Part shown: piece by piece, positions 23,000 through 34,705 of the stretch
Numbering within the stretch: the stretch's first letter is position 1
Layout: every line of letters starts with the position of its first letter
Assembly: GCA_014526335.1 (NCBI GenBank)
Contig: JACTAT010000341.1
Span: forward strand, 1 to 64,000
Source: Chrysaora quinquecirrha
Lineage: Eukaryota > Cnidaria > Scyphozoa > Semaeostomeae > Pelagiidae
DNA length: 64,000 bases
Direction: 5' to 3'
The notes under the pieces: generated by a model
Told to the model about the DNA's origin: nothing
What the model saw: only the letters and a program-made list of their open reading frames with translations
Database searches by the model: none
Translations under genes and position numbers: made by a program

Positions 23000-25239
23000 C
23001 AAGATTTGAATTAGAATGATACCAAGAGCCCCTTTCTGAAATTGAGAGACCTCAGTCATAATACTCCCAGGACTGGATTGATGTTTTCTTAGAATTTTCA
23101 TTACTGTATTTAATTAATTTTTGTTGCAAGTCGAATTTTGCTATTACTATACATCTTGCACCAATTTCCCTTGTAATAATTGGTATTGAATGGATGCTGG
23201 CAGATCAGGTTGTAGGAAAAGATTTTTGAATATTGCTATTGGAAATGTCAATATAATTGCAAAACTTTGGAATCTGTATATTATACATTATTAACCTAAA
23301 ATTTCAATATTTCTACTTAATTATTTATGTAATTATTATTTATTAATGCTTTAAATATTATCGTTATAATTATAATTATAATAAGAACTGTTTAATTTTT
23401 TGCTCTGTGATCAATGAACGGTAACACTTTCTTGGACGGTTATTTTCAACATAAAATAGATGTAGACATTCCGATATCAAAATACATCCGATTTTTTAAG
23501 ATATACTGTCTGCTAAGAACACCTTACTCGAAACAGTGCTTTCACTAACCCTTGGTACCAGAGCCTCAAAGGATGATAGGGAGTGGAGAATAAGAACCTT
23601 AGAAAACAGGGAGGGGAAAATAGTCTTTTTCTCATTTTTTGTTTTCCAGTCCCTTTCATCATTTTAGGCTACGGTACCCAAAATTGGTTCGTCTATTAAG
23701 GAAACTTAATAGAAAAATGACCTGACTGAAACTTCCGTCTTTTCTTTTATTTCTGTTCAATTGGTATAGGTATGGGGACAGAATATCCCATATCCCCAAT
23801 CATTTTCCAAAACAAATCCCTTACCCCTTTATTTTCTTTTTTTTCAACCCAGGCTCATGTCTCATATATTTACTCCAGAATTATCCCATGTCCCTTAATT
23901 TTATCTGCAAGATTTCTGCTCAGCATTCAATTACTTAGAACCCTTATCAATGATCAAAACAGAAATCTCTTGTTATAACAAGCAACAAAAATCGGCAATA
24001 TTAATATAATTACAATGGATTAGTGAGAATTAATTTATTCTATTTATAAGATAGCCCAATACAGTAACGTAAAATGTCTATGGCCTTTAACAAAACATTA
24101 AACAGCTAACAGCAAGATATAACATAATTAAAATAAATACAAAATTCAAGACAGAAATTTTTTTCATTAGCTTATGGGAACACGTGGTTTTTTATTTGTA
24201 TTTCCTATAGGCAAAGGTTATTCTAGTTGCACACTCAGAATTTTGGTTCTGAGTTATATTGTTTTTTGCAAGAATTGGGCAACATTTTTATGTTTTCCGA
24301 CATCTTGGCATGATATTATTAGTATACTATTAGCACCCTGTTTAGTTCAGGACCAACTATGTCTGCTGTAGCCTGCTATATGCTTCACATTCAATTAGAA
24401 AATGAATGGCTTTGGTAGTTCTAGTTTTTGGTGTCTCCCAGTTTATGGAGTTGGTGATCACTAACAGTGCAATTTACCATAAGCTTCCACCAATCAAAGT
24501 TAGAGAGGTTTAGATAAGTCTCTGCTGTAAACTCTGTGTTGAAGAGTTTGTAAGTTCATTATTTAGTATTCGTTAGTTGTAAGATATACTTAATAGAGTT
24601 TAGCCAATCATAGCCATTTTTGTAAAACGAAAAACGAATGCAAATCATTGGTGTTACATATTTTTCATCTTCTTATAACGGCAATCAAAGGGTGGCATAT
24701 TTTTACGAAACCTGAATAGGATTCCTCCTCTTTCTCCCTTGGTTACATGTGTCCTTCAATAGCATAAGCAATGTTATCACATTATGTGTGGTAGAATTTC
24801 TACATAAATTCAACAAAAAGTCAATTCATACAAAAAGGATAATTGACCCTATCTTTGCCCCAGCATCTTGGCTGATGTCGCATTCTCTAGACTGTCGAAA
24901 CTCCAACCTGCGTTTTCGCTTGTAGGTTTGAAAAGTTGCATGTTTTCGCTTCACTTCTTCTCCTCTCTTTTGTGGAAATTGAATTTCCCCCTAAATTGTT
25001 TTGACAATTAATGCAGTAGCAAGATTCTGAGCACGACTGGCCATTTGTTAAGAACATGTATCTTGATTTCTGCTGACCATCAAAGTCTTTACAGGCTTGG
25101 TAAATTTGGTTCTGCCTTACAACATCTTTACCGCATTAACATTTTGTTTTCATGATTTTTGTCTGATTTTACGTCTGTACCTTAGAGGACATGTACAGTC
25201 TCAAATCAGGAAAAACCGCATATTTTAGGGGATTACATC
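23000..25239. other. long stretch without supported gene
   Basis: Both strands were scanned. Only short open runs without motifs (23,772-23,978; 24,174-24,371) and an AT-rich patch at 23,270-23,400. No transposon ends recognised. Confidence 0.35.
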
Positions 25240-26242
25240 AATTATCGCACCAGGGTTCGCTTGCTTATAACTGTACATGGTGCGTTTTCATCAAGGGCAA
25301 ACTCCCGCTAAGTTGAGCACCTTGCGAGGTGCTCAACTTACTCATTTTAATCCGTTTCTGTCAGCAGAAAATAAAAATGCCTCTTGCGTTAAAATAATGT
25401 TGTTTTTCTTTTCCTTTTGGCTTTGCTTCGGAAAGTGTTTGTTGATCCAGGTATCCAGTTCAGATACAAAATGTCGGAAGAAGAGAAATTAATGTTTATT
25501 ATAATGGTTGTTTATTTATTTGATGAATTTCCATGAGACGAGCGATGCTAATAGCATACGCATATACTGAAGCCATACATACAGAGACTCGACTTGCAGT
25601 TGTAAGTTATTTCGCAAATTTGTACAGGGAAAGAGAATCTTGGGTATTTCATAGATAGAAGAACGATTTTGATGTTTACTATCAAGCCAATTTAAATTCA
25701 AGCAAAGATCTGGACCCAAATTATTGGTCAGTGCCTTATAGAATGAGTTGTGAAACTTTTGATTTCGTTTGCCAAACCGTTTTTGATAATATGGTGAAGG
25801 AGTCACACAGAAGAGAAGCCATACCTGTTCCAAAGAGGGTGGGCGTCGCCCTTTGGTGGCTAGGTAATGGGGGTTCTTAAAGATCAGTTGGTCAGAACTT
25901 TGGAATATTGTCTTCAATTGTGGGCCGGATAACAAAAGATTTTGTCGGGGCTCTAGTCCATTTAAGAAATGATTTCATTTGCTGGCCACAAAATCCAGAG
26001 GAATGTCTTGAGACAGTAAAAAGTTTTAAGAAACTGTCCGTACTGCCTAATGTGTTTGGAGCGATCGACGGAACTCTTGTATGAATTGCTGCTCCCGAAA
26101 ACAGCACCGTTGACTTCTTTAACAGGAAACAGTGCTACAGTATTGGTTGCCAGGGTATTTGTGACAGAACTATGACATTTTTAAGTATGTCTTCGGGATA
26201 TCCAGGTTCTGTCCATGCTTCCTGCATTTTAAGAAAATCTTT
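25240..26242 (+). pseudogene. Harbinger transposase, 5' part only (copy 1)
   Basis: ATG at 25,471 (MSEEEKLMFIIMVVYLFDEF) then, after a one-base shift, TEAIHTETRLAVVSYFANLY ... DPNYWSVPYRMSCETFDF ... VFGAIDGTL. GAIDGT carries the first catalytic Asp of the DDE_4 nuclease. A stop or indel is seen in the WWLGNGG region, and an internal stop replaces a codon near 25,650. The frame continues to MSSGYPGSVHASCIL, where family-2 Penelope sequence begins (26,243). It shares its left breakpoint (AATTATCGCACC) and the Penelope junction with 40,473-41,460, so the two are duplicates of one already-interrupted Harbinger. Confidence 0.7.
25309..25340. repeat. perfect 14-bp palindrome near Harbinger end (copy 1)
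   Basis: TAAGTTGAGCACCT, a TGCG loop, then AGGTGCTCAACTTA. Identical at 40,541-40,572. Its position about 70 bp inside the shared Harbinger boundary suggests a subterminal transposase site or a hairpin. Confidence 0.7.
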
Positions 26243-26388
26243 AGAAATTTCAAAAGAAAAATGACAAATTTTAACTGGCAAAACATGTTTCGAACATTCT
26301 GTGTTCATCTTCAGTTGCAATATACGAATTACCTAATCAAGAAAATTACAGGAGGTAGAGCTATAAAATATTACATAACTACCAACGT
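26243..26388 (-). mobile_element. terminal fragment of Penelope-like family 2
   Basis: Matches 41,461-41,600 including the ribozyme-like core. It stops abruptly at 26,388, where family-1 unit A begins. Confidence 0.65.
26277..26318 (-). ncRNA. hammerhead-like ribozyme core, family-2 Penelope (copy near 26.3 kb)
   Basis: On the minus strand: GCAA, CTGAAGA, a stem GAACAC/ATGTTC (one mismatch), GAAAC, a minimal ACATGT stem and TTGC that pairs with the first GCAA. The order stem I - CUGANGA - stem II - GAAA - short stem III is that of hammerhead ribozymes known from Penelope-like elements. A bulged U follows CUGAAGA, so activity is uncertain. Confidence 0.45.
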
Positions 26389-27096
26389 GAATTTCTGTGT
26401 TGCAAAAAGTATTGAACCATGACAGTTGAAAAGCGCGTTTTTAGGCGTTTCTAACGAAAAACGCAAACAAGACTGCCAGTATTTGTGATAATATTTCAAG
26501 GTAATGAGGCCAAGGATTTAGGTACATCATGTTTTAAGCAAAAATGTATCAACAAAAATCAGAAGCAAAAATCATTATCATCAAAGTATTAAAATCAGGC
26601 ACTCAGCATGTCAATTGTTCAAATATTCATACAAAAAGGGCTATGTATTGTTCTAACAGAATAAATTGTCAACATTTGTATCTAGAAGTTGTTAAATTCG
26701 GCACATACGTGTATGTTTCGTAATTTCAAGAAAAATAGCTTATTTGCATCATTATCATTGGATCATTGTGATTAATTAACTCAAGTTCTCTTGGAAAATA
26801 TGCTGTGATGTGTAATTAGAAAATTTTCTATCATATCTGATTATTGGAGTAGCGAAAAACTTATATTTCGTTCATAGGGAGATTGTTTTTATATTCAAAG
26901 ATAACTTGCCTAAAGATCATTTGTTTATCAATAAATCTATGGCATATTGCAGAATTAGTTATTTTCTAACTCGTCATACTGGATATGATTAACGACAAGA
27001 AGTATAAAGCCATTCACGAGGGCGTTTCTCACCAGATCTGCGGTTGCTAATCGATCTAGTTAAATTAGCTGTGTATAACTGCCTGGATTCTTCATC

Positions 27097-27979
27097 TCAT
27101 AGTTTATCGATTTTCTCATAAATCGATTCGTCCTTATATAAACGGTTAACATCGTCTAAACGCATTTTGACCATCAGGTCAGCTTTATTCGCTAGATTAT
27201 TGTGGTGAAGGCTCAAAAGTTTCCATACATTACGTTGATAATCTCTATTAAAACGTTGTAATTCGGTTTTAAGTTCTGGCGAGAAGTATTTCTGATCTCT
27301 CAGAGCAATGACCGGTCTTGTGTATGGCGGGAAGGATGTTTCTGCTGTCGCAATCATTTTGAAGTGACTGGCTAGACCACTATGGGTAAGATGGTTTAAT
27401 TTTTGCTTTGTTAAATCTTTAGTCAGTCTTTTTTCCGAGTCTTCTTCCTCGATTTCAAGTAACTTGTGTATGTCTTTCTTTTTAGGTTTTTTTTGGTGGC
27501 GGTGTTTCAGGTATTGGCTTTGGAGATGCTAATGGGCTGGGCTGTTTGTCATACGCAGGTTTCTTACATTGACTTAGTAGAGAGTTGATGATCCCTTCAT
27601 CGTCCTCCTGGCTTTCAGGTATGAAAGAGTTCTGAGTCAAGAATGTTTCGCTTTCATCATTATCATCATCGATTTCTGGAGTTATTGTTCTGTACTCATC
27701 TTGAGCTGTAGAGACGAACATGAGCAATTTTGACATGGTGTATATAAGAAAGATGTGATAAGGTAGTGAGCTCAAAGATTGAGCAATTGAAATTGACATT
27801 CAGCTTGCTCTTTTAGCTAGCTATGTGTTTTTTGTTTTGCTTTTTCAATTTCAGTATAATGAGTAGTGTAATGTGTTCAGTAAAAGGATAGAGGAAAGTG
27901 AAATATTAGATTTTTACTTACAGGCAAATGAGACAGACAATCTTTCTTTTTCAATCTTTTCTGCTTTCTTTCCAGACAT
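27097..27979 (-). pseudogene. ORF1 of Penelope-like family 1 (unit A, frameshifted)
   Basis: Same two-exon gene as in units B and C: exon 1 27,979-27,922 (MSGKKAEKIEKERLSVSFA), exon 2 from about 27,705. A one-base loss in the T-run near 27,490 shifts the frame after ETPPPKK; the second half (27,357-27,097) is otherwise intact. See unit B for the protein description. Confidence 0.6.
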
Positions 27980-28706
27980 TGTCGATTTTAGTTAGAGTGA
28001 CTTTTTTTAAAACAGAGCAACCCAGAGTATGCAATAGTGTAATGAGGTGCTATTGTAGGTAGGTATGTGTATTTATAGCATATGCCGAGGATTTCCGCAT
28101 AAGAGATCTGGTAGCTGTAACTCATGTTAGAGTTCCCAGTATGACAGAATGGTGACATGCCTAATTATGCAGCATGGGAGGTAGTCTCTTTTAATTATGT
28201 GTTGGTTTGCCCTAGTGCATCTCCAGAAGCCGTTTTTGAGGTTTTTACTAGTACAATTTGTGGTTTGGAAAAATAAGTTTTATCCATATGAGGCTGAACA
28301 TGTTGTCAGTATGAGATCGAGGTTCAGTGTTTCGACAGGCGCGAAAGCATTGGCAAATATGTATTCAGGTCGTATTTGACTTACAGCCGCTTTTATAAGG
28401 CTAGTTAATTGATGAGTTTAAGAATTATTGGCGCTGGGCTCTAACCAAAACCGCATGAGGGGATCCAAAAGGATCTTACTTTCCCCCAGTATCGACATTT
28501 TTTATTAAAATAATATAAAGCCACAAGGGGCAAACTAAAAAATATAGGAGTATTCATACTCAACATATGGCGATGGGAGCCACGTAGTAGTTTTAGTGAC
28601 TGTATGGCTCCGTCAATAGAAGGCGTATAGAAGGGTTCTAGGTTGGAAAGGAAGATCGAAGTGATGTATGAATAGAAATTATTAGGTACGATTCATCAGC
28701 TGTCCA

Positions 28707-28758
28707 CCTGTACTCAGCGTTTCGAGGGTTTAAGGGCAGGACGCTTTGTGAGTACAGG
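28707..28758. other. conserved stem-loop of Penelope family 1 (unit A)
   Basis: CCTGTACTCA pairs with TGAGTACAGG, and inside it GCGT pairs with ACGC around a loop TTCGAGGGTTTAAGGGCAGG. Identical in unit B at 36,318-36,369. It lies between RT and ORF1 in the tandem, where promoter/ribozyme-bearing terminal repeats of Penelope-like elements usually are. No hammerhead core could be fitted. Confidence 0.45.
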
Positions 28759-29074
28759 CCCCTCAGCACCCATTGAATGGGGCACTATCGTACTAGAAGA
28801 TAATTAGAGAGATTTTGAGATATGTTGGCTAGGAGATAGTTAGATGCATTTTGAGAGATGTTCTGATATATGGTGTATTATTAGGTATATACAACATAGG
28901 GTGTAGGGGGTATATGGGTGTGGTGTCTCATGGTCTAGTTATTATTTGCAATAAAGTCGAATACAAAAATAACGTCATATCGCTTTTAAGCCATCATATT
29001 AACAATATTATTTCGTTTTTCGTTATTTAAGAGTTTGTTCCAGTTTGGTGTGTACCAGGATATCTCCAAGATTC

Positions 29075-29365
29075 TTGTTTCTTTTAAATGCCAGGACCTG
29101 GTTTGATCTTGCCATCGTATTTTTTCAGTATTCTTAGGAAATTTGTTGTGTCTTTGATGTAGGAAGGAATTTCCTTTACTATTGGCTTTAGGTAGTGATC
29201 GATGTATTTGGAGAGTTTGGATGTAGGTGAGTTACATCCTGATAGGATAGGTCTCCTGGATTACCAGGTTTGTGTATTTTTGGTAGCATATAGAATATTG
29301 GTGTTCTTGTATTTGCATTGGGGGTTAGAAATTGGAATATTGTTTCATCAATTATCTGACGTCTT
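29075..29365 (-). pseudogene. RT fragment of unit A, 3' side of piggyBac
   Basis: Continuation of the 32,475-33,138 reading: FYMLPKIHKPGNPG, then the conserved PTSKLSKYIDHYLKPIVKEI region. Frameshifted relative to unit B near 29,248. Ends with the same internal-deletion junction as unit B (NPGPGI). Confidence 0.55.
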
Positions 29366-32300
29366 GGGCCGACGGGACTTATAAGTCCCACTTCATATAA
29401 ACATTCCCAAAATTCATAAAAAAGAAGGGATTTCCTATTGGCTGTAGATATGGCAACTACATAGACCCCCCTCGATGTACACAAAGTTTTTTTGAGCATT
29501 GGAGGATCATAGCGAAGCCAATGCCTCTTCGACTTTTTCCAACATGGCTGACGGAGCAAGTGATTTGAGTGAGTCTGATTTCTCTATTTTTTTGGCTTTA
29601 ATCTTACCCTTATGGCTACTGATATTTTTTATATGATAAATTAGGATGTTTTAAAGATATTTATACTTGTTTGAATCATTTTTTAATTACCTGCTCCGAG
29701 TAGTGGGGTGGATAGGCTGCGGGGCTTATAAGTCCCGCTGGGTTCTATCGGCCTAAATTTTTACCAAGGATTAGGCCTAGATTTTGATTCATAAATCAGC
29801 TGATTTTAGTCTTAGACATGAATTTGTGTATAAATGATAACAAATAAACATTAAGATTCTATACTGGGCATTTTGGGCTAGAAGTTGATGGGTGTTTCTT
29901 AATTTTTAGCAATTGGGAACTCATGTCGGAAACGGTTATCCAGAATATATAACATTGAAGAGGCTCAGATAGTATTTGAAGAAAGTCCTACTGACAATGA
30001 GGAGACAGATGATGAGCCAGATGATGACGATTTGTGGGAGCCACCTATACTTAGTAGAAATGACAATGAATTATTTCAAGATGATTTCTTACCCAAGCCG
30101 AATTTTGAAGAAGAGGAAATTTATGAAGAAAATGCCAATACTCAAAGTACAGGAGAGCCAAGCTTCATTATAATGTCAATCGAAACAGAGGAGCCATCCA
30201 AAATTGAAGTCAATGAAGAGCATACAGACACAGAGGTGAAAGAAACAGATATATCAACAAAGGATGCACCAAAAGCACAAAACGAAGAGCAGGGAAAACA
30301 AACCAAGGCAAGGGGGGCAAAAAAGCAAAAAAGGGAGCACCTCCAAGAAAAAGATGGTTGAAGAAAGAAATGCAGGAAACTCAATTTTTGTTTCTTGAAA
30401 AAGAAGGTATGATTAAGTTCATAGAGATAATTATCACATTTGTAGCTTGAGCAATTGAAGAACAATCATCTAGTACAATGATTGTTTTTGCTTTTGTTTA
30501 CTTTCATTCAGCTATATTCCTGCTCTCTCTATGCCTTTTTGTCCCTCTCTTTCTTGCTCTCTCTATCTCTCTATTTCTGTCTCTAACTCTCTGGATAACC
30601 CTTATATTGTATGAAAATTTAGATATGCTTTAATATTTTCAGGACCTGTTGTGGAAGAATTTGCAGACTGTCATACTCCAGGAGACTACTTTCTAAAGTA
30701 TTATGATCAGAAGATGATTGATGACATTATATACCAAAGCAACTTGTATGTAAATCAAAAACAGCGGTGTGTACCAGTCATTATGAAGAAAGAAATGTAT
30801 GGGTTTCTTGGTATCAATCTTGTCATGGGCTACCATAAATTGCCATCCTGGAAGATGTATTGGCGTAATGATGCTGACCTGTCAGTCCCATTTGTTGGAT
30901 CAACTATGCCTCGGAACAGATTTTCCCAAATTTTGTCAAATCTTCATGTTAATGACAACTCTGCAATTCCAAAGGACAACAAAGATAAATTGTATAAGCT
31001 GCGCCCTTTGATATCAGCACTCAATGGAAACTACGCAAAGCTATACAGTGTCTCAAGGTATCAAAGTATTGACGAGAGCATGATTCTTTTCAAAGGTAGG
31101 AGCTCTATAAAACAATATAATCCTATGAAACCAATAAAAAGGGGCTATAAACTCTGGATGCGTGCTGATCCTGATGGATACATAAGCAAGTTCGACATCT
31201 ATCAAGGCAAGAATTCAGAGGTAAACAATGAAGAAGGTGCTTTTGGACTTGGGGAGAAGGTTGTCATTAATATGTGCAAGGAACTCTATGAAAGGAATCA
31301 TGAGGTTTATTTTGATAACTACTTCTCCTCAATTGTTCTTATGGAGCACCTGAAACAAAAAAAGGTTTGGGCCTGTGGGACAATACGCTCAAATCGACAA
31401 AATTTCCCAGAAAACCTGAAAGCTGACAAAGAGTTAGCTCGGGGCCAATTTGATAATAGGGTCAGTAATGAAGGCTTGAGCGTCTACAAGTGGAAAGACA
31501 ACAAAACTGTCCATCTAATTTCAAATTTTCACGGAACAGAGAGGGTGACAATCAACAGAACGCAGAAGGATGGGTCAAAACTCGAAATAGGTTGCCCAAA
31601 AGCAGTCAAGGACTATAACAAGTATATGGGTGGCGTGGATAAAGCAGATATGCTGTGTGCAATCTATGGTGTTGGGAGAAAATCTAAAAAATGGTGGCAC
31701 CGAATCTTTTTTGGTCTTCTAGATCGCACCGTTGTCAATGCAGCAATAGCTTTTGAAAAAATTGAAAAGAAAGGCCTGTCTTTGCTGGACTTTAGACACA
31801 GTGTGGCACAGACACTGATAACTCTATCCCGCTCAGCCAGAGGAAGACACTCAGCAACAACTTCCCCAGGTGTGGTTCAAAAAAGAAGAAAAAACAACTA
31901 TTCAGTTGATGATGGAATAAGGCTCCAAAACCTTGGATGTCACTGGGTCCAATACCCAGGAAGAGGAGCAAGAGGGAGATGCGAAGTCTGCTCAAAGAAG
32001 GATATAGAGTCAAGGCCAAAAAGTAAATGTGGAACATGCAATGTATTTTTATGTTGCAACGAAAAGAAAAATTGCTTTGCAGAGTTCCACAATGCTTAGA
32101 GACAGAACACTTTGACTAAACTTTGTAAAAATAGAATAATATAACTAACTCCTCATTCTTACATAACCATTATGATTTGAGTGTCTCTTGAAAGTTATTT
32201 TTTTATATTTATTGTTATTTCAAGCTAATATTGATCTTATCTTAAGATTGATGTAGGAAAGTTTCAGTTCTATTGAAAAAAAACAACAATTCAATGTTTT

Positions 32301-32474
32301 GTTTATTTGCCCTATAAGTACTGTCGGGACTTTTAAGTCCCTAGTCAATATCTCCATGGCAACAATTTTTTTCCCTAAAAACCTTAATATTTCAACGTTT
32401 GATCCTATTTGAAGTAATTTTCACGTCAGCATTGCTGATTTATACCAACATTTTAAGTGCTGGTCCTCAAAGGG
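29366..32474. mobile_element. piggyBac-type transposon, left end truncated
   Basis: Carries a three-exon piggyBac transposase. The right end is ...CCTCAAAGGG (CCCTTTGAGG inward) next to TTAG, a piggyBac-like CCC terminus. The palindrome GGGACTTNTAAGTCCC occurs near both ends (29,376 and 32,327) with a variant at 29,719. The left CCC terminus and 34 bp of target (present in unit B at 36,978-37,011) are missing, so no TTAA duplication remains; the left end was deleted after, or during, insertion. Confidence 0.75.
29544..32099 (+). CDS. piggyBac transposase, three exons, one frameshift
   Basis: Cut-and-paste transposase acting on TTAA targets. Exon 1 29,544-29,568 (MADGASDL), exon 2 29,910-30,406 (acidic N-terminal region, EESPTDNEETDDEPDDDD), exon 3 30,643-32,099; introns have GTGAGT and GTATGA donors and TTTTTAG and TTTTCAG acceptors. 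Exon 3 alone gives 482 residues with the DDD motifs: SIDESMILFKGR (Asp 141 of that exon), VYFDNYF (Asp 222) and MGGVDKAD (Asp 330, 333). The C-terminus is a Cys-rich zinc-binding tail (CEVCSKKDIES...CGTCNVFLCC). Exons 2 and 3 join in frame only if one base is gained or lost in the A-rich run near 30,311-30,330, where the reading also changes to PPRKRWLKKEMQETQF. Intron 2 carries a CT-rich tract (30,515-30,595). A single lesion suggests a young copy or a sequencing error. Confidence 0.85.
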
Positions 32475-33138
32475 TTAGGTCGCCTATTGGATTATGCTGT
32501 ACTTTTTGGTAGTAGTTCGTGTCATTTAGTTGGCGGTAAGCTTCGTTTATGTAATCTGTGCGGTCGAGGAGGACCAATTTTCCCCCTTTATCAGCCCGCT
32601 TCAGTATAACGTCTTGTAAAGACTGGAGTTCGGTAAGGGCCTGTCTTTCTTTTTTAGAAAGGTTGTCTTCGGAGATTGTCCTAATTTGAATTTTAGATAT
32701 GTCTCTATGAATATTCATAAGGTAATCTTGTATGTTGTTATTGTTTGCATCAGGAGGTTCCCATGCTGATTTTACGTGAAAGGGATTTGGAGGTTCTTGG
32801 TTGTCTGCATCTTTAAAATGAAATTTTAAGTTTATCATTCTTTTGAATTTCTCATATGCAAGTTGTATTTCATGTTCTGGTGTGGGTTTTGGTGTAGGGA
32901 CAAATGTTAGGCCCTTCGATAGTATTTGTATTTGTGTTTTAGATAGATTAATTTTGCTTAAGTTAACGATCATTCCTGAGGTGTGTTCTTCATTTGCTAT
33001 TTCTTTCTGTAGGTGTTTTTTCAGTGCATTTTTCTTTAGTGTCTTAGATTTTCTTTTCCTTCCCATGCCGTAGATGGATTTCAGTATCGTTAGTTTCCGT
33101 AAGTTCGAGGTTTTGTCCCTTTTTTTTGCTGAAATCAT
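32475..33138 (-). pseudogene. RT N-terminal part of Penelope family 1 (unit A, 5' side of piggyBac)
   Basis: ATG at 33,138 and about 220 residues matching unit B: basic N-terminus (GMGRKRKSKTLKKNALKKHL), then KRADKGGKLVLLDRTDYINE, cut by the piggyBac after 'GDL'. Confidence 0.65.
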
Positions 33139-34705
33139 ATAAGGGTTTGTTATTTATACTTTATTTTCTTAATATTTGGGTATTGTGCAGGTCAGTGTTG
33201 TTGTTTTATTTTGCTTATTTGTTAAATTCTTTTCATGCGCAATGCCCACTCAGCCTCGTTTTCGCTTAATATAAAATTGTTGTTGTTGTTATAATTTTTG
33301 TTCTCGCTTATCCTTGCATTTCATAGGTTATCAGTATAGAAATGTATATCTGTTGGAAATCCTGTTGTTAGGACTGTGTTTTCATTTTTATTCAATGGTT
33401 GTTTGTTTTCATTTTATTATTAATAAAATCTGTCCTTCTTCTTTGTATCATTATTCGTGCCTGTAATATGTTTTTAGTATCGAGATATTCGTGCATTTTG
33501 TAAAAAAAAATTTTCGTTTGTTGCAATTCTATTTTGAATATAGCCTCGTATCTACTGTCAAGTTTCTATTTTTCTCAATTGTATTTTTAGAACTCTCGTG
33601 TCTTCATAGTTAGAAATTTGTGGTTTTGTTTATGTTTAGAACATATTTAGTTTGTTGTCTTGATATCTTTTCTTCTATTCTTATTTCAGGTAATTATTAA
33701 CGCCTTTTCTATTTATATGTTATTCAAATATTCATTCTTTTTTTAGTTGTTCTGGATTGAATAGATTTTGTATCTGCTCAGAAGCATGTTTTTCTGAATT
33801 TTCGTTTCTAGGGCTATGGTTTCTTGGTTGTTAGAAATTGATGATTTTGTTTTTACTTTATTACCAACGTTGTTGTTGTTGTTAATATTTTGTCCTGTTT
33901 TCATAGTTAATCTTCTTTCAATACGGCTTGAGATTGTTTTTAATATTTGCTATTTTGATACTATAGTCTTTGAATTCATATTATCTATCCTATTCTAGAA
34001 TTTCTGTGTTGCAAAAAGTATTGAATCATGACAGTTGAAAAGCGCGTTTTTAGGCATTTCTAACGAAAAACGCAAACAAGACTGCCAGTATTTGTGATAA
34101 TATTTCAAGGTAATGAGGCCAAGGATTTAGGTACATCATGTTTTAAGCAAAAATGTATCAACAAAAATCAGAAGCAAAAATCATTATCATCAAAGTATTA
34201 AAATCAGGCACTCAGCATGTCAATTGTTCAAATATTCATACAAAAAGGGCTATGTATTGTTCTAACAGAATAAATTGTCAACATTTGTATCTAGAAGTTG
34301 TTAAATTCGGCACATACGTGTATGTTTCGTAATTTCAAGAAAAATAGCTTATTTGCATCATTATCATTGGATCATTGTGATTAATTAACTCAAGTTCTCT
34401 TGGGTAATATGCTGTGATGTGTAATTAGAAAATTTTCTATCATATCTGATTATTGGAGTAGCGAAAAACTTATATTTCGTTCATAGGGAGATTGTTTTTA
34501 TATTCAAAGATAACTTGCCTAAAGATCATTTGTTTATCAATAAATCTATGGCATCTTGCAGAATTAGTTATTTTCTAACTCGTCATACTGGATATGATTA
34601 ACGACAAGAAGTATAAAGCCATTCACGAGGGCGTTTCTCACCAGATCTGCGGTTGCTAATCGATCTAGTTAAATTAGCTGTGTATAACTGCCTGGATTCT
34701 TCATC

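Larger units (their letters stand above)
26389..33997 (-). mobile_element. Penelope-like family 1, tandem unit A (interrupted by piggyBac)
   Basis: First of three head-to-tail units; each starts GAATTTCTGTGTTGCAAAAA. Length without the piggyBac (29,366-32,474), adding the 34 bp lost at its site, is 4,534 bp, exactly that of unit B. Genes read leftward. In-unit order is RT N-terminus then ORF1; because units are tandem, transcription from one ORF1 promoter would pass into the RT of the next unit. 33,140-33,997 is T-rich non-coding spacer with TTGTTGTTG runs. Confidence 0.75.
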
